From Echinometra lucunter (lineage: Eukaryota; Echinodermata; Echinoidea; Camarodonta; Echinometridae), in the NCBI GenBank assembly GCA_029962745.1, contig JAPZVO010000059.1:1-64000 (forward strand): a stretch of DNA of 64,000 bases. Direction: 5' to 3'. Numbering within the stretch: the stretch's first letter is position 1; the number at the start of each line of letters is the position of its first letter. This document shows, piece after piece, positions 11,361-22,619 of the stretch. The position numbers and the translations under genes are program-made. The notes beneath the pieces are model-generated. The model was not told the DNA's origin and did no database searches. It saw nothing but the letters and a program-made list of their open reading frames with translations.

Positions 11361-11790
11361 AAGACAGATGACGAAGAACTCGAGGATTCCATGATCGAGG
11401 TTGACGATTAAGATGATGCCAATGTTCGACTTCGACTAAAGTTCGACGATGAGGTTGACGAAAAAGATGACAGTGTTCGATGTCGTAATCGACTCGAGTA
11501 AAATTCGATGAGGTTGACGAAGAAGATAATGACAATGTTCGACTTCGATGTCGTTGATCGAATAAAGTTAAATTCGATGAGGTTGACGAAGAAGATAATG
11601 ACAATGTTCGACTTCGATGTCGTTGGTCGAATAAAGTTCGACGATGAGGTTGACGAATAAGATATTGACAATGTTCGACTTCGATGTCGTTGGTCGAATA
11701 AAGTTCGACGATGAGGTTGACGAATAAGAATACGATAATGTCCGATGTCGTGGAACTCTAAAGCTCTATGACGACGAATAAGACATTGTT
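11361..11790 (+). repeat. ~67-bp tandem repeat with acidic coding bias
   Basis: About six diverged units share GAGGTTGACGAA, GACAATGTTCGACTTCGATG and GTCGAATAAAG. In the + frame the unit reads as an acidic stretch like DEVDEEDNDN before hitting a stop in most copies. The opposite strand gives Ser-rich frames. It could be a decayed repeat-coding exon or an ordinary minisatellite. The stops argue against present coding. Confidence 0.75.
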
Positions 11791-12112
11791 TGATGATGAG
11801 AAAACAATTACTAAGAAGAGCAGTCGAAATTCAAGTCCATCGCTCAATAAGAAACTAGACCTCTAGATCTATTTCAAAGTAAATAGATCCAAAACGGTTG
11901 GCGAAAAAAAATCCATGAAATGAAGTTTGATGATATTGTTCTCAAATGGCCAAGCGAGCTCAGTGCATTGAGCGAAGCTACCAAGACGAAGAAAAACTAA
12001 TGAACAGAGCTAAGACTAAGAGCAGAGCTCTTGTTGACCACACGCTAATTCTCGAACTTCTGGCGATCATTCCCAACAATCCGCCAAATTTTCTACCAGA
12101 CAAGACTTTCGT
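11791..12112. other. No gene recognised
   Basis: A short open frame (about 11946-12152) overlaps the CCAAT cluster and has no known signature. Confidence 0.4.
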
Positions 12113-12253
12113 CCAATCAGATTGGTGTAAAACGCACCAATCAGAAAGCTAATAAAAATCTGACCAATCACAGCTAAGCAATACAGAAAGGAAAAATGTC
12201 CGAGAAGGACTAAAATGTGTTTGCTATTTATCAAATATCTATCCATATAAAAA
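12113..12253 (+). promoter_or_regulatory. Candidate promoter: CCAAT-box cluster with TATA box
   Basis: CCAAT occurs at 12113-12117, 12137-12141 and 12164-12168, with an inverted copy (ATTGG) at 12121-12125. A TATAAAAA match lies at 12246-12253, about 80 bp downstream. This spacing is typical of NF-Y/TATA promoters, such as those of cell-cycle and histone genes. The expected transcript would start near 12275. Whether any gene lies downstream is uncertain. Confidence 0.35.
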
Positions 12254-12299
12254 GACTGTGATTGCTAGCCAGAAATCTAGAATAAGACTAAGGACGATA

Positions 12300-12575
12300 A
12301 TGAAAAAATCTCTCTATCTAATACAATTTCTTAAAGAAACAAATGGATTACTACGAATTACAAGCATAAAATTACCTCCAAAAGTTGATTTAGCACACCA
12401 GGAGCGTACATCGCTACCGCAACCACCGCCAGTCAAGGAAATGTCAAAAGAAAGGAATGCGCGCATCCAGAAAAAGGGCACGCGCGTGGCGAGAAACAAC
12501 CAAGAGTCACGTGGACCTAAAAAGGTCACGTACAGAGCGTGGGAGAATTTTATTGTTTGTAAACAAAGGAGCTGA
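12300..12575 (+). CDS. Small basic open frame downstream of the CCAAT/TATA cluster, hypothetical
   Basis: Starting at the first ATG after the putative TATA box, this frame encodes 91 residues rich in Lys and Arg, with a Pro/Gln stretch (LPQPPP) in the middle. No domain is recognised and no signal peptide or membrane helix is evident. The only support is its position roughly 50 bp after the TATA match. It may well be a chance frame, and codon use could not be assessed. I include it because of the promoter-like context. Confidence 0.15.
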   Translation: MKKSLYLIQFLKETNGLLRITSIKLPPKVDLAHQERTSLPQPPPVKEMSKERNARIQKKGTRVARNNQESRGPKKVTYRAWENFIVCKQRS

Positions 12576-12599
12576 AGGAGAATAAAAGGTCCTAAGACT

Positions 12600-13544
12600 A
12601 AAGTGGTTGCGCTAACGGAATTAAAACCAAAATGAGCCTTATTTACAACTCTATCTAAACTGCAATATTATTTACCAAACAGACCACACCTTACATGAGC
12701 TGCTACAACCCAATAATATAAACAGATTATCTACTATTTAAGCAAAGTACTGAAAATCCATCGTTCTGCTTTTCCTGGGACACCCGGGTATAGTAGCGTA
12801 CAAGAACAGCGTACATGAAGGTACAGATAGTCCCAACCCCCCCCCCCCCGCGTCAGTTTGTTTTGGTGATGGGGATTCTTTTTTTTGCTTATGACTCGTC
12901 AGTCTGCCCCCCACCCCCCCCCCCCTCCCCCCAAGTACGCTAGTGACAGATTTGAGTATTTTTTCTATTCTAATTTTTGATGACTTATTCTGTATGGCTG
13001 TTTTATAGTATGCAATTGTTTGATTTTTTAATACATAGCTGTATTGTTTTTATCTAGGGCCCCATGGAAGATCAACTTTTGCTGAATGGTGAAATATGAA
13101 TAAATAAATAACAATAATAAAGTATAGCTCAACATAACATTTCTGATCTAAACGAGATTTCGACCAAAATTACAAATTAATTTGATTTTTGAACTGGCGC
13201 TTTCCTCCAGGAAAATAGCACAGAAAAGTGTTGACGAATGAAGTGTTTGCTTTCTGTATCAACAAGCAGCAACTGCATGTAGAAACATTGTGAAGATCCT
13301 TGCTCTTGGCAAACAATGAAAATTGCTCTGAGAGCAGTTTAGGCGAAAATTTTCCTTGTTTCAAAATGACACTAGAATCGAGATGAGTTTTATTAAAGAC
13401 GCTAGGTTGTGGGCTTTCAAGGGGAATTTGACACCATGGGTGCTTACCGAGTAACAGGTGTTGTCCATCACTGTGAGTTTTATGACCAACAGACCTTATG
13501 TAATGCTCTGTATACTTCACCCTTTCCCCATATGGGAAAGTCAT
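12600..13544. other. No gene recognised; poly-C tracts
   Basis: Contains poly-C runs near 12837-12849 and 12906-12932, and AT-rich DNA. A minus-strand frame at 13170-13544 has no known motif. Confidence 0.4.
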
Positions 13545-13947
13545 TATCTCACTTTCCCTGGCCCGAGAATGCCCGAAGCAGGCCGAAGAATGTTTGTAGT
13601 GGGACAGCTTGTTTTGCTGTGCTCCAGAAATGTAGCTCTATTACAGGTATTTTTCACAAAGTCTGGTGTCAGCAAATAATGATCCACTCCCCAAGCCCAC
13701 GACCTAGCATCTTTAATATTACAACGCCAAAATGAAATATAACTCCATCACTGGTAATTTCGGCGATTCCATGATCATTTTGTAGGAGATGATAGATGAT
13801 AAAGTACCATTATTGCAAAATAAGATTCGAGCTTACGTGCTTTCATCTCAGACATCGTTATCATTCCACTTGGTCGTGCCTTTCTTTTTCCATTGCAAGC
13901 GGACAATATAATCATGATAATGAACCCTTTGTGAAGATTCTTGACGT
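13545..13947 (+). repeat. Duplicated segment, copy A (of 14983-15378)
   Basis: About 390 bp is repeated nearly identically 1.4 kb downstream. Both copies share GGCCCGAGAATGCCCGAAGC, TGTTTGTAGTGGGACAGC, CTGGTGTCAGCAAA and CCACTTGGTCGTGCC in order. The frame across it reads the same peptide segment in both copies (MPEAGRRMFVVGQLVLLC) but continues into unrelated sequence. Origin is probably transposon internal DNA. Confidence 0.85.
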
Positions 13948-14645
13948 AGCCCCTTCTCCTTCCGTAACTTGGTTCATTCTGCGCATAGACGGTGTTTGGT
14001 AAAACAACGTATTGTCACGAATTTGGAACGACATTTTCAGCAAAATTCATTTATGAAGCGTAGTCCATGATTTCAATGCCAACTCTAGCCCATGCGTTAC
14101 ATAACGCTAGGGTCTCTCTCGTCGAGCGAGCGAGCTTGCCCTTGTGTTACGTCATGGCGTGCGGGCCTTCTACTTGACATGATTGATCGCGAGTAGAGGT
14201 CAGACTCTGTCCTCAGTTTGAGGTCGTCAAACCTGTACTCCACTTGAGGTCGAGTCGCGTCCTTACAAAGGACAGCATACTATAATTCCATATAAAGGCG
14301 AAGGAAAATCGCAGAAGAGAGGGATTGGCTTGTTGGCTTTGCTCCCGAGATCATGTAGAAACGTCCGCCCGTAGGATAAGAAGTACATGAGTCTAAATGA
14401 CTTTGTACCCTACGTGGTCATTGAACATTGTCTAATAAGACTACTTAAAGCTGGAAGCTCTCTTGTCACTTCTAATACCTCGTATTTCTTGGCAGCAGTT
14501 AATGTGAGATGAAACGAACGCTGCGAGGGCTGAGTGCCGAGGGTCATATTAGCTAACTCCAATTACCCCAACTAATTTCGTTTCAGTATCTTCTATCATA
14601 ATCTGCAGTAATACAGCGGAGATACGTTGTTCTGCGAGCAAAACC
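13948..14645. other. No gene recognised
   Basis: No feature seen apart from ordinary sequence with a short GCGAGCGAGC string near 14128. Confidence 0.35.
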
Positions 14646-16094
14646 GGGGGAGGTATTCTGAGGCTGTTTTAACTCTGTTTTAAGTCTGTTTTAGCAAATC
14701 GGTATTCTCTCTGTTTTAACTTTTGTTCTAACTGTTGTATCTTTCTAACGGCGCATTTTAATTTGCACGCTTTGCACGCTTATGCGCGAGCGCATAAAAA
14801 TATCATATGTAATAACATTCTTCTGTTTTAACTTTTTTTTCCACTGTCAGACAATTCATGCTCTTGAGATAAAACAGGGTGGGAGGTGTTTTTACTTTGT
14901 ATGTGGTATGTCATGGCGGAAATTTTTCTCGCTCGTTGTGTTTTTGGTTGCAATGAGGGGAATAACGAGATCCAGTAATTATCTCCCTTTCCTTGGCCCG
15001 AGAATGCCCGAAGCAGGCCGAAGAATGTTTGTAGTGGGACAGCTTGTTTTGCTGTGCTCCAGAAATGTAGCTCTATTACAGGTATTTTTAACAAAGTCTG
15101 GTGTCAGCAAAATATGATCCATTCCCCATGAAAGCCCACGACCTAGCGTCTTTAATATTACAACACCAAAATGAAAGATAACTCCATCACTGGTAATTTC
15201 GGCGATTCCATGATCCTTCTGTAGGAAATAATAAATCACAAAGTACCATTATTGTAAAATAAGATTCGAGCTTACGTGCTTTCATCTCAGACATCGCGAT
15301 CATTCCACTTGGTCGTGCCTTTCTCTTTCCATTGCAAGCGGACCATATAATCATGATAATAGTACTCTTTACGAAGATTTTAACTTTTATTCCACTGGAC
15401 AATTCATGCTCTTGAGATAAAACAGGGTGGGAGGTGTTTTAACTTTGTATGTGGTATGTCATGGCGGAATTTTTTTTCGCTCGTTGTGTTTTTGGTTGCA
15501 ATGAGAGGGATAACGAGATCCAATAAACCTTTCTGATATTCCTAAACAAATTTCCAGAGAATTTTTGCCTCGCGTGGAGAAATTTGGCAATTATCTGCAC
15601 TCATTTACAACGCGAATATAAGTTCACGCGTTTCACGCACCCCTTCCCCAGGGGGCGATCTTATTGGCTGAATCATCTTAGAACCATCTCTTACGACTTT
15701 CCCTATTGGATGATATTTATGTGGTGAGTGTGGCTTTGATGACTTACACCACAGTTAAAACAGTTCCCAGAATACCATTTCAAGACTGTTTTAGCGGTGT
15801 TTGTTAGTCGGTGACTTAAAACAGATATATAATATCAGTTCACGCGTTTCACGCACCCCTTCCCTAGGGGGCGATCTTATTGTCTGAATCATCTTAGAAC
15901 CATCTCTTACGAGTTTCCCTATTGGATGATATTTTTGTGGTGGGTGTGGCTTTGATGACTTACAACACAGTTAAAACAGTTCCCAGAATACCGTTTAAAG
16001 ACTGTTTTAGCGGTGTTTGTTAGTCGGTGATTTAAAACAGAAGTTACAACAGAACTTAAAACACTGTTAAAACGGTGTTCAGAATACCACCCCG
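14646..16094. mobile_element. Composite TIR element with GGTATTCTGA ends
   Basis: The left end (GGTATTCTGAGGCTGTTTTA from about 14651) is mirrored at the right end (GGTATTCTGAACACCG on the minus strand, ending about 16090), each continuing into TGTTTTAA-type repeats. Inside, a ~150-bp block X (14828-14982) is followed by segment B (14983-15378) and a second X (15378-15535). Then a ~225-bp unit Y appears twice in tandem (about 15610-15832 and 15835-16060). Both X copies encode a short peptide start, MAE..ARCVFGCNE, with a C-x3-C pattern loosely reminiscent of the first half of a THAP zinc finger. No complete transposase remains. Confidence 0.65.
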
Positions 16095-16689
16095 GAAGCT
16101 CAAATGAGAGGCTGTTAACGTGGCAGAACAATTAAAGTCTATCTGGGGCGCAAATGTTTTGGCAAAACGATAGGTCAAGTTTCGTCGTTTTGCCAAATTA
16201 TTTGGAACAATTTTGGAAAACTGAAATCATTTTGAGGGCTGATATTTTGACAGATGTTAAAGAATGACTTAATGTATACAAGAAGTTAAAAATCTGAAAA
16301 ACCTCAAAATTTGAGATACGTTGTTTTGCCATATCACGGCCGTCTTTTAATGATTGTAGAGAATGAACTCTTCTGGCTCTAACCGACATGACGCATAAAA
16401 GAGAGACATTTTTAAAAACTTTGAACTGTGTGAAATTCCTGTGAGTTTTGGAACTGGTTGATAATTTATTTCTAAATGCATTTTTTGAAATTATTTGATA
16501 AGAAAGTAACCCACTTCGTCGAGCTCAAAATGAAGCGTACTTATAACGGAAATGACAATTTGAGCGGAACAGACATGACAATTTTGCTCACCATTATTCA
16601 AGCTCCCATCATCATCATCATCATCATCATCATCGTGACATCATCATTTTGGCGTCACATGTGCCTGGAAGGCGAAAAGCGAACTGAAT
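16095..16689. other. Unassigned, with (ATC)n microsatellite
   Basis: An ATC microsatellite lies at about 16607-16634. No gene recognised. Confidence 0.45.
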
Positions 16690-16955
16690 CACTGTAACCC
16701 TCGGGTCTCTCCTCCCGATATAACTGATTGGCGGGGGTGTGCAGGTGGACCACTACCTCCATCTAACATCATCAGGGAACATCATATCCGAGGGACGGAG
16801 TGTTTTCCATTGTAGCATAGCCCGCGTATATGAAACAGGGGAGGGGCACGTTAAATACAACCCAGGCTTCAGTCATCCGCTCGGGTGGACTCGAACCCAC
16901 GATCTTTGATTCGACAGGCAGAAGCTATACCGACCGAGTCAACAAGAATACAAGG
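16690..16955 (-). mobile_element. tRNA-derived SINE
   Basis: On the minus strand the head (about 16955-16870) carries a B-box-like GGGTTCGAGTCC preceded by an A-box-like TCGGTATAGC at tRNA-like spacing. The body extends to about 16690. It cannot form a normal tRNA because the acceptor stem does not pair, so it is a SINE rather than a tRNA gene. Confidence 0.6.
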
Positions 16956-16959
16956 TATA

Positions 16960-17690
16960 TAACAAATACTCTATTGATTATATAAATTAGTAAGGTGAAT
17001 TGACGAAAACTCAGATCTCAGGCTGAAAGTAGCATTCAAAATGAAAAATGGCTTACTCGGTCGCTACGCTCCCTCGTATAATAATTAGATGCAATTTTTC
17101 CTCAGTATTCAGAAATTCTGTCTATCACCTATGAAAAAGGGCAGATTCTTGCTTCATTCGGGAAGGGGGATTATCGCCCCCCCCCCCCTCTAATGACAAT
17201 ACAATTTGCGGTATTGCAATCATCTTTCTAGTCGTGTAGGTTACTAACACCTAGATTTTATCATAATATTGTCTCTACATTCATTTTATACGCACATGTA
17301 GATACAGGAGCGGCGTCCCCTTTCTGCTAGTGGCGGTAAAAGAAAGGGGCAGATTTTCGCCCTATGGGGGGGGGGGGAGATTATCTCCCCCTCCCCCTCT
17401 CTCTCTCAACCCACAACGTGCACCATAATTTAGAATATAATACGAATAGCTTTCCAGTAATGATTAATGCAAGTTTTCAGCACGAAATATTTTTCTAGCT
17501 ACAAGGCTGCAAATATCTATTTTGCCTCTCCGTGGGGCTCCCTCGCAATAAAATAAGAACTCGCAATATAATAAAAATTCATTTCGATGTAAAGCATTTA
17601 TAATGAGGTATCCTTTGCGCTAAAAATGCATGGCCTCCACATTCCATTCCTTTCACTCGATCGCTACGCTCCCTCGTATATCAATAGAAG
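16960..17690 (+). repeat. Dispersed repeat A, copy 1 (matches 53222-53710)
   Basis: Shares ordered segments with 53222-53710: CGGTCGCTACGCTCCCTCGT, AGAAATTCTGTCTATCA, TTGCTTC.TTCGGG, AAATGCAAGTTTTCA and CATGGCCTCCA..TT. Poly-C and poly-G tracts are embedded. It ends in TCGCTACGCTCCCTCGTA just before a hAT-like MITE end. Confidence 0.7.
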
Positions 17691-17875
17691 CACCGGCGTA
17701 AATCCGTTTCGACGTGTGTGTTGGGGGGGGGGGGGGTGGGTGATCCAAAATTTTGCAGACAGTTCTTTGTCACACTCCAATCTACACACCCCTTCGCCAG
17801 CCCATACCTTTCCCCCTCCTCACGCTAGATTAAATGATATTTGTTTATTTTGCGAGAAATCGAAGCGAGTGAATG
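17691..17875 (-). mobile_element. Truncated CAYYGGCGTAAATCC hAT-like MITE
   Basis: Begins with CACCGGCGTAAATCC at 17691 and matches the terminal ~180 bp of the full copies, through GTGTGT, a G tract and CACACT to TTTATTTTGCGAG..CGAAGCGAGTGA. The other end is missing. Confidence 0.65.
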
Positions 17876-17904
17876 AAAAATAACGACTTCTTGCTGAAAA
17901 GAAG

Positions 17905-18565
17905 TCTTTTTATGCCTCCACCCACCGAAGGAGCACAGAAGGTGGGTGCCGGAGGCATTATGTTTTCGGGTTGTCTGTCTGTCCGTCCGCCCGTCTGTCC
18001 CGTGTTCGTTCTCGCGATAACTTAAGAACCATTTGACGGATCAACTTCAAACTTGGTTCATGCATATGGGAGGGACAATGATCTTAGTAGACTCTGGGGT
18101 CACGAGGTTCAAGTTCAGTGGTCATATAGGTCATTATATACATGAAAATGGCTCGTTCTCGCGATAACGTAATAACCATTTGACGGATCAAATTCAAACT
18201 TGGCTCATGTATGCATATGAGAGGGACAATGATCTGATAAGATTTTGGGGTCACAAGGTCATAGGTCAAAGGTCACACAGGGCATTATATACATTTACAT
18301 GGAAATGACTCGTTCTTGCGATAACTTAACCATTTGACGGATCAGCTTCAAGCGTCATACCGGAGGAACAATGATATTTTTAGATTTGAGGTCATAAGGT
18401 CAAAGGTCAAAGATCGTACATGTCATTGTATGCGCGAAAAATTGCTTGTTCTCGCTATAACTTAAGGACCAATTCAAAATGTTTTGTACTCTAAATGTAT
18501 CCTAATACATTTCCAACAATTAAAAGTGATATATTTCTGATCTGCCAAGGGGAGAGGCATAAATT
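17905..18565 (+). repeat. Dispersed element with ~135-bp internal repeats (TTTGACGGATCAACTTCAAA type)
   Basis: A palindromic start (ATGCCTCC...GGAGGCAT, about 17912-17959) leads into a CTGTCTGTCCGTCC stretch. Then come four diverged units, each with TTCTCGCGATAACTT, ACCATTTGACGGATCA, TTCAAACTTGG and GGTCA-rich ends. GGGAGAGGCAT closes it near 18560. I recall this unit structure as common in marine invertebrate genomes. No coding capacity. Confidence 0.7.
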
Positions 18566-18639
18566 TTGACCGCGCTTGGTCGAAGATTCATTTTTTCTGT
18601 TTTTATATTTTAAAAAATGAAAATAAACTCTAATATTTA

Positions 18640-19500
18640 AATGGCATATTTGGTAACCTCACTACCAATATACCTCGCTGGTCCAATTGTTTGCTATCCC
18701 AAACCAACTTGTTTCTAAATATTAGTAGCAAGCGAAGTGAGCAAGGAAACATACTTTTTCCATAATAAAAGTGTCATTTTGTCATCAGAACATACCATAT
18801 CCTATTCGGTAGCCTCCTTTACATGCCCAATTCACTTGCCTTCTTGTATACTAAAATAATACTTTACATGAGCGAGCGCAGCGAGTGAAGAAAAATATAC
18901 AACACACTAGATTGTTTCTATAATGTACACTCCCTGCAGAATTTGAGGATAGTCTGCATGACAGGTCGCTTAAAGAATGATATTCGGCCATTTGCTGCTA
19001 GAAGATTTCAAGAGCGAGCATTTTTTTCTTCTTTTTTTTTGTTAGTACTGAGAACATGATCTAGTGTATTGTTACCCCCTTCTCGTGTTTTAGTTACATA
19101 CGATATTATTCATCGGCATTTTCTGTTCTCACAGAGGGTATAAGAATAAAAGTCAATGTTACAAGCCGTTATCTCCTGAAATTTCATCCTTTTCTAAAGT
19201 CAATTTGCCGCTCGAATCCTTGCAGCTATATAGGTCTAAACTAACAATTTATGAGTAGAAGGATAGCATAAACCTTGGATAGAGAGACTAGATGCAAAAC
19301 TATTTCCTTTCTTAAGAATAGAAATATACCCGACATTAGTTAAGATACTGAAAATGTGAGCGAGCGAAGCAAGCGAGCGCTTCAAGGTTTCTCCGTTTTC
19401 ATTCCCCCATTAAGGTGGGCCCCTACAAAAGTTTGAGGTGGGGCCCCCAAGAGTTTTTGTGTCCCCCCAAGCTGGGACCCTTCCGGCGCGCCTGCGTACA
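18640..19500 (+). repeat. Dispersed repeat B, copy 1 (matches 59640-60600)
   Basis: Ordered similarity with 59640-60600 includes GCGAGCGAAG strings, TAGTGTATTGTTA-like, CATCGGCATTTTC-like and GTTAAGATACT.AAAATG segments. G/C-rich remnants follow at 19400-19500. Confidence 0.55.
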
Positions 19501-20790
19501 TCAAAGATTTGAACATGATGATGTTTTCCCCTTTAAATGTTCATTATGAGTTTAGGCAATAGGATTGGCGGAGAAACCTCTAATCAAAAAATTTCATTGG
19601 GTAAACAAGAAATGCGGTTGTAGTTTTGTTTAATAGGATAAAAGTCTCCGGTATATCAGGGGACTTAAGGTAACCACTATTTCCTTATGCTTTTCACTTG
19701 TCTTTTGATTCATGATGTCTGCGCAAAAAAAAAAAAAAAAAAAAGAAATTAAAATTAACTGGCCTTTTAATAACCAAAGATAAGATCTGTAAGTAAGCCA
19801 TGATTAAAAAAAAAACAAAAACATTTAGGTTCTGTCGTGAATGGCAAATATCATGCAACACACACACGTACAAAGCTGCAAGGATATCAAAAGTCATATT
19901 CAAAATAATACAATAAAAAAGAATGCACAAACCGCTAAACTAGATGCACGACGTTTGTGGCGCGTGATCACGTGACCTTGCAATATAAATTCTCTACAAA
20001 ATACGTGTGAAAACCTTAAATTTCAGTGAACAAAATGCTTATCTGAATGCTCGTAATATTATAGACTGACAAAGTTGCAAAATTTTCCGGGAAAACCTAT
20101 ACTGGAAGAAAAAAATAATGTGGGCTCCGGTTAGTTCAATCATTTATTGCAAATTTCAGTAAAATACATACACGTACAAGGGAGATAAAACACCATGCAA
20201 AAAATGGTGTATAAAAATTCCGCATGAAGTAAAAAAATTTGGCATTAAAAAAACCTACAGAGACAAAGATGTAATTTTCAGGCTTTTGCAGAAAAAAAAA
20301 CCCTAAAAAAAAAAATTTACCCAGGGCTTCTACATTTTATAACAAATTAACAGAGACAAGAATATTATAAAAAGTAACCAAAACTACCCTTCCCCCCCCC
20401 CAAAAAAAAAAATAAACGCTTGCAAAACGAACGAAAAATATACTGTTAAAAAGAAATTATTTATTATTATTTAGCAGAAACATTTTACGGTTTAATTTGA
20501 ATAAATGGGTATAGAGTTCATTTACTAGTCATTTCTCATAGCTTGCTCGCTCTCTCACTCGCTATACTCTCTCGTGGCTCCACGCACTGTTTACTGCTTG
20601 CTTTTTCACAGCCTAAGAATCAGAAATAGTGTCTTTAAAAGATAAGGTGCACAATTATACCTATCATTATCAAGTATAACAACTTCGATGATTCGTCTTG
20701 TCTTAAATTTCAAGATTCATCTTGTTAAAAATTTCGACATCAGTGCCATCTTTTCTAACACATAGAGCCTACATGTAGCTGTGCAGCTCC
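19501..20790. other. No gene recognised; A-rich tracts
   Basis: Poly-A runs lie near 19724-19744 and 20288-20320. A GCTTGCTCGCTCTCTCACTC string near 20541 resembles repeat B ends. No coding evidence. Confidence 0.4.
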
Positions 20791-20829
20791 ACATCAGCAA
20801 ATACTGTCACTGTTGATCATTGGTACGTA

Positions 20830-21745
20830 TGTAACAAAATCACCAACACTTACATTCAGATTTTGATGTGTTGTGGTGATAAACTTACAATTTTTTGTTT
20901 GGAAATAATAAAAGTTTATAACTAAATAAAAAAAGAAAATGTTGAATAACACAGTCAACCTTTGAATCAAGAAAATTGAAATGCACATATTTTTTTCTTG
21001 CTGATGAAATTTTCTTTTCATTTTCATTTCATTTATTAATTTAACAATATAGCAAATAATTATTTCAAAATATTCATTTTACAAAAGCAATGAGAGCAGA
21101 AAATAAACAACTATTAAGAAAATTGTTAACATAGGTTCGATTTGGATTTGTTGTGGTAATAAACTTACATTTTCGGTTTGGGAATATAAGAAGTTTATTA
21201 CTAAATAAAAAAAAAGAAAACGTTGATTAACACAAACAACGTTTGTATCAAGAAAATTTAAATGCACATATCTTTTCTCGCTGATGTTATGTAATTTTTA
21301 TTTCATTTTCATTTCTTTTATTAATTTAACAGTAACAGCAAATAATTCTTTCAAATACATTCATTTTTCAAAAGCAATGTAAGCAGAAAATAAATCACAA
21401 TTAAGAATATCGTAATTATTACATAGCGTCGGTTTGGAAGTGTTTTGGTAATAAGCTTCCAATTTATTGTTTGGGAATATAGGAAGTTTATAACTAAATC
21501 GAAAAACAATATGGATTAAAGAAAATGTTGATTAATATAAACATTTTTAATCAAGAAAATTTAAATGCACATATCTTTTCCTGCTGGTGTTATGTAATTT
21601 TCATTTCATTTTCATTTCTTTTATTAATTTCACAATAAGAGCAAACAATTCTTTCAAAACTAAATATTCATTTTACAAAAGCAATGTGAGCAGAAAATAA
21701 ACAACAGTTAAGAATATTGAAATATAGGTTCGATATACAAATGTG
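20830..21745 (+). repeat. ~300-bp tandem repeat, about three copies
   Basis: Successive units share AAAAGCAATG.GAGCAGAAAA (about 21083, 21369 and 21676), GTGGTAATAAACTTACA, ATAAGAAGTTTATTACTAAA and AAATGCACATAT. The units differ by small indels, giving spacings near 286 and 307 bp. Confidence 0.8.
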
Positions 21746-22140
21746 CATCATTTAAATCGTAAAAAAAAAGAAAAATAAATTAAATGCTAGCTGTATTGTG
21801 GGGGAAACCTTGGAAAGTAGGGCTTGTAATTCAGGTTCCTCAACAGAATTATTCATTAATAAAAAGGCATAAAAAGATACAAACAAGACAGTCGATACAG
21901 GACCACACAAAACGGGACAAGTACATTAAAACAACAGAAGCATAATGTACATACATGCAAGCTTATACACTTCCCCTTATCTGCTTAATAGATTGTTTTG
22001 TTTTTCACATGCATTTTCAAAATATATTACCTGATAATTCAATTTTATTTTAAGTCATTATTCTGTGAGTCGATTTATGCATTCTTGGTTCTGTTATCAA
22101 TTGTATTGCTTGATTTATCGTAATGCAAAGTTTTTTTTTC
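21746..22140. other. No gene recognised
   Basis: AT-rich spacer before the SINE at 22141. Nothing identified. Confidence 0.4.
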
Positions 22141-22262
22141 CGTTTACAGGAGTTGAACACTAGCCGTTGTGGCGTGCGCTATGATCCAGATTACAGTGGA
22201 AGTTATAAACTGATTCAGCGGACCGAGGTTCGAGTCTGAGTCACGATTTCCGGATGGTGACT
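22141..22262 (+). mobile_element. tRNA-derived SINE head
   Basis: A Pol III-type promoter is visible: an A-box-like GTTGTGGCGTGCGC near 22163 and a B box GAGGTTCGAGTCT near 22228. It continues into a short body. Acceptor-stem pairing is absent, so this is a SINE remnant and not a tRNA gene. Confidence 0.55.
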
Positions 22263-22397
22263 TTTCAGGTCGGTCCCAGACGTAATAATCATATCTGACT
22301 GATACACGTCTAAAAAAAAACCCCAATAGTCCAACAACTTGCTGCTGTGACTGTATATCCATTTCGGTGAAAATTGATTTCATCACTTTTGCCTCAC

Positions 22398-22552
22398 CTA
22401 TTATGACAAGACTCTCTAAATATAATACATCTAAATAAGTACTAGTATTAATGGACTTTCTTAAAACTGACATCTGGAAATTCAAGTCATAGAGCAGATC
22501 TTCATCAGCAATGTTTTGAAGGTAGACATTGAAAGAAACGTTTGATTGGAAC
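22398..22552 (-). CDS. Possible internal exon of an unidentified gene
   Basis: On the minus strand a 155-nt open block is bounded by an acceptor-like GGCATGCAG (22553-22561) and a strong donor GTGAGG (22397-22392). The frame between them is open and reads a peptide containing NVSFNVYLQNI and LLYDLNFQMSVLRKS. I do not recognise the domain. It lies about 280 bp upstream of, and divergent from, gene 1. No partner exon was found, so it may be a chance frame with plausible splice sites. Confidence 0.2.
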
Positions 22553-22619
22553 CTGCATGCCGTACGAAGGAACAACATAGATAAGCGAACATAAGCAGGA
22601 ATGTACCAGGTAATCAACG

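Noticed and set aside
13409..13735. Conserved coding exon because the peptide MPEAGRRMFVVGQLVLLC recurs at 14999
   Set aside because: The DNA itself is duplicated at near identity including surrounding non-coding bases, so peptide identity is no evidence of selection.
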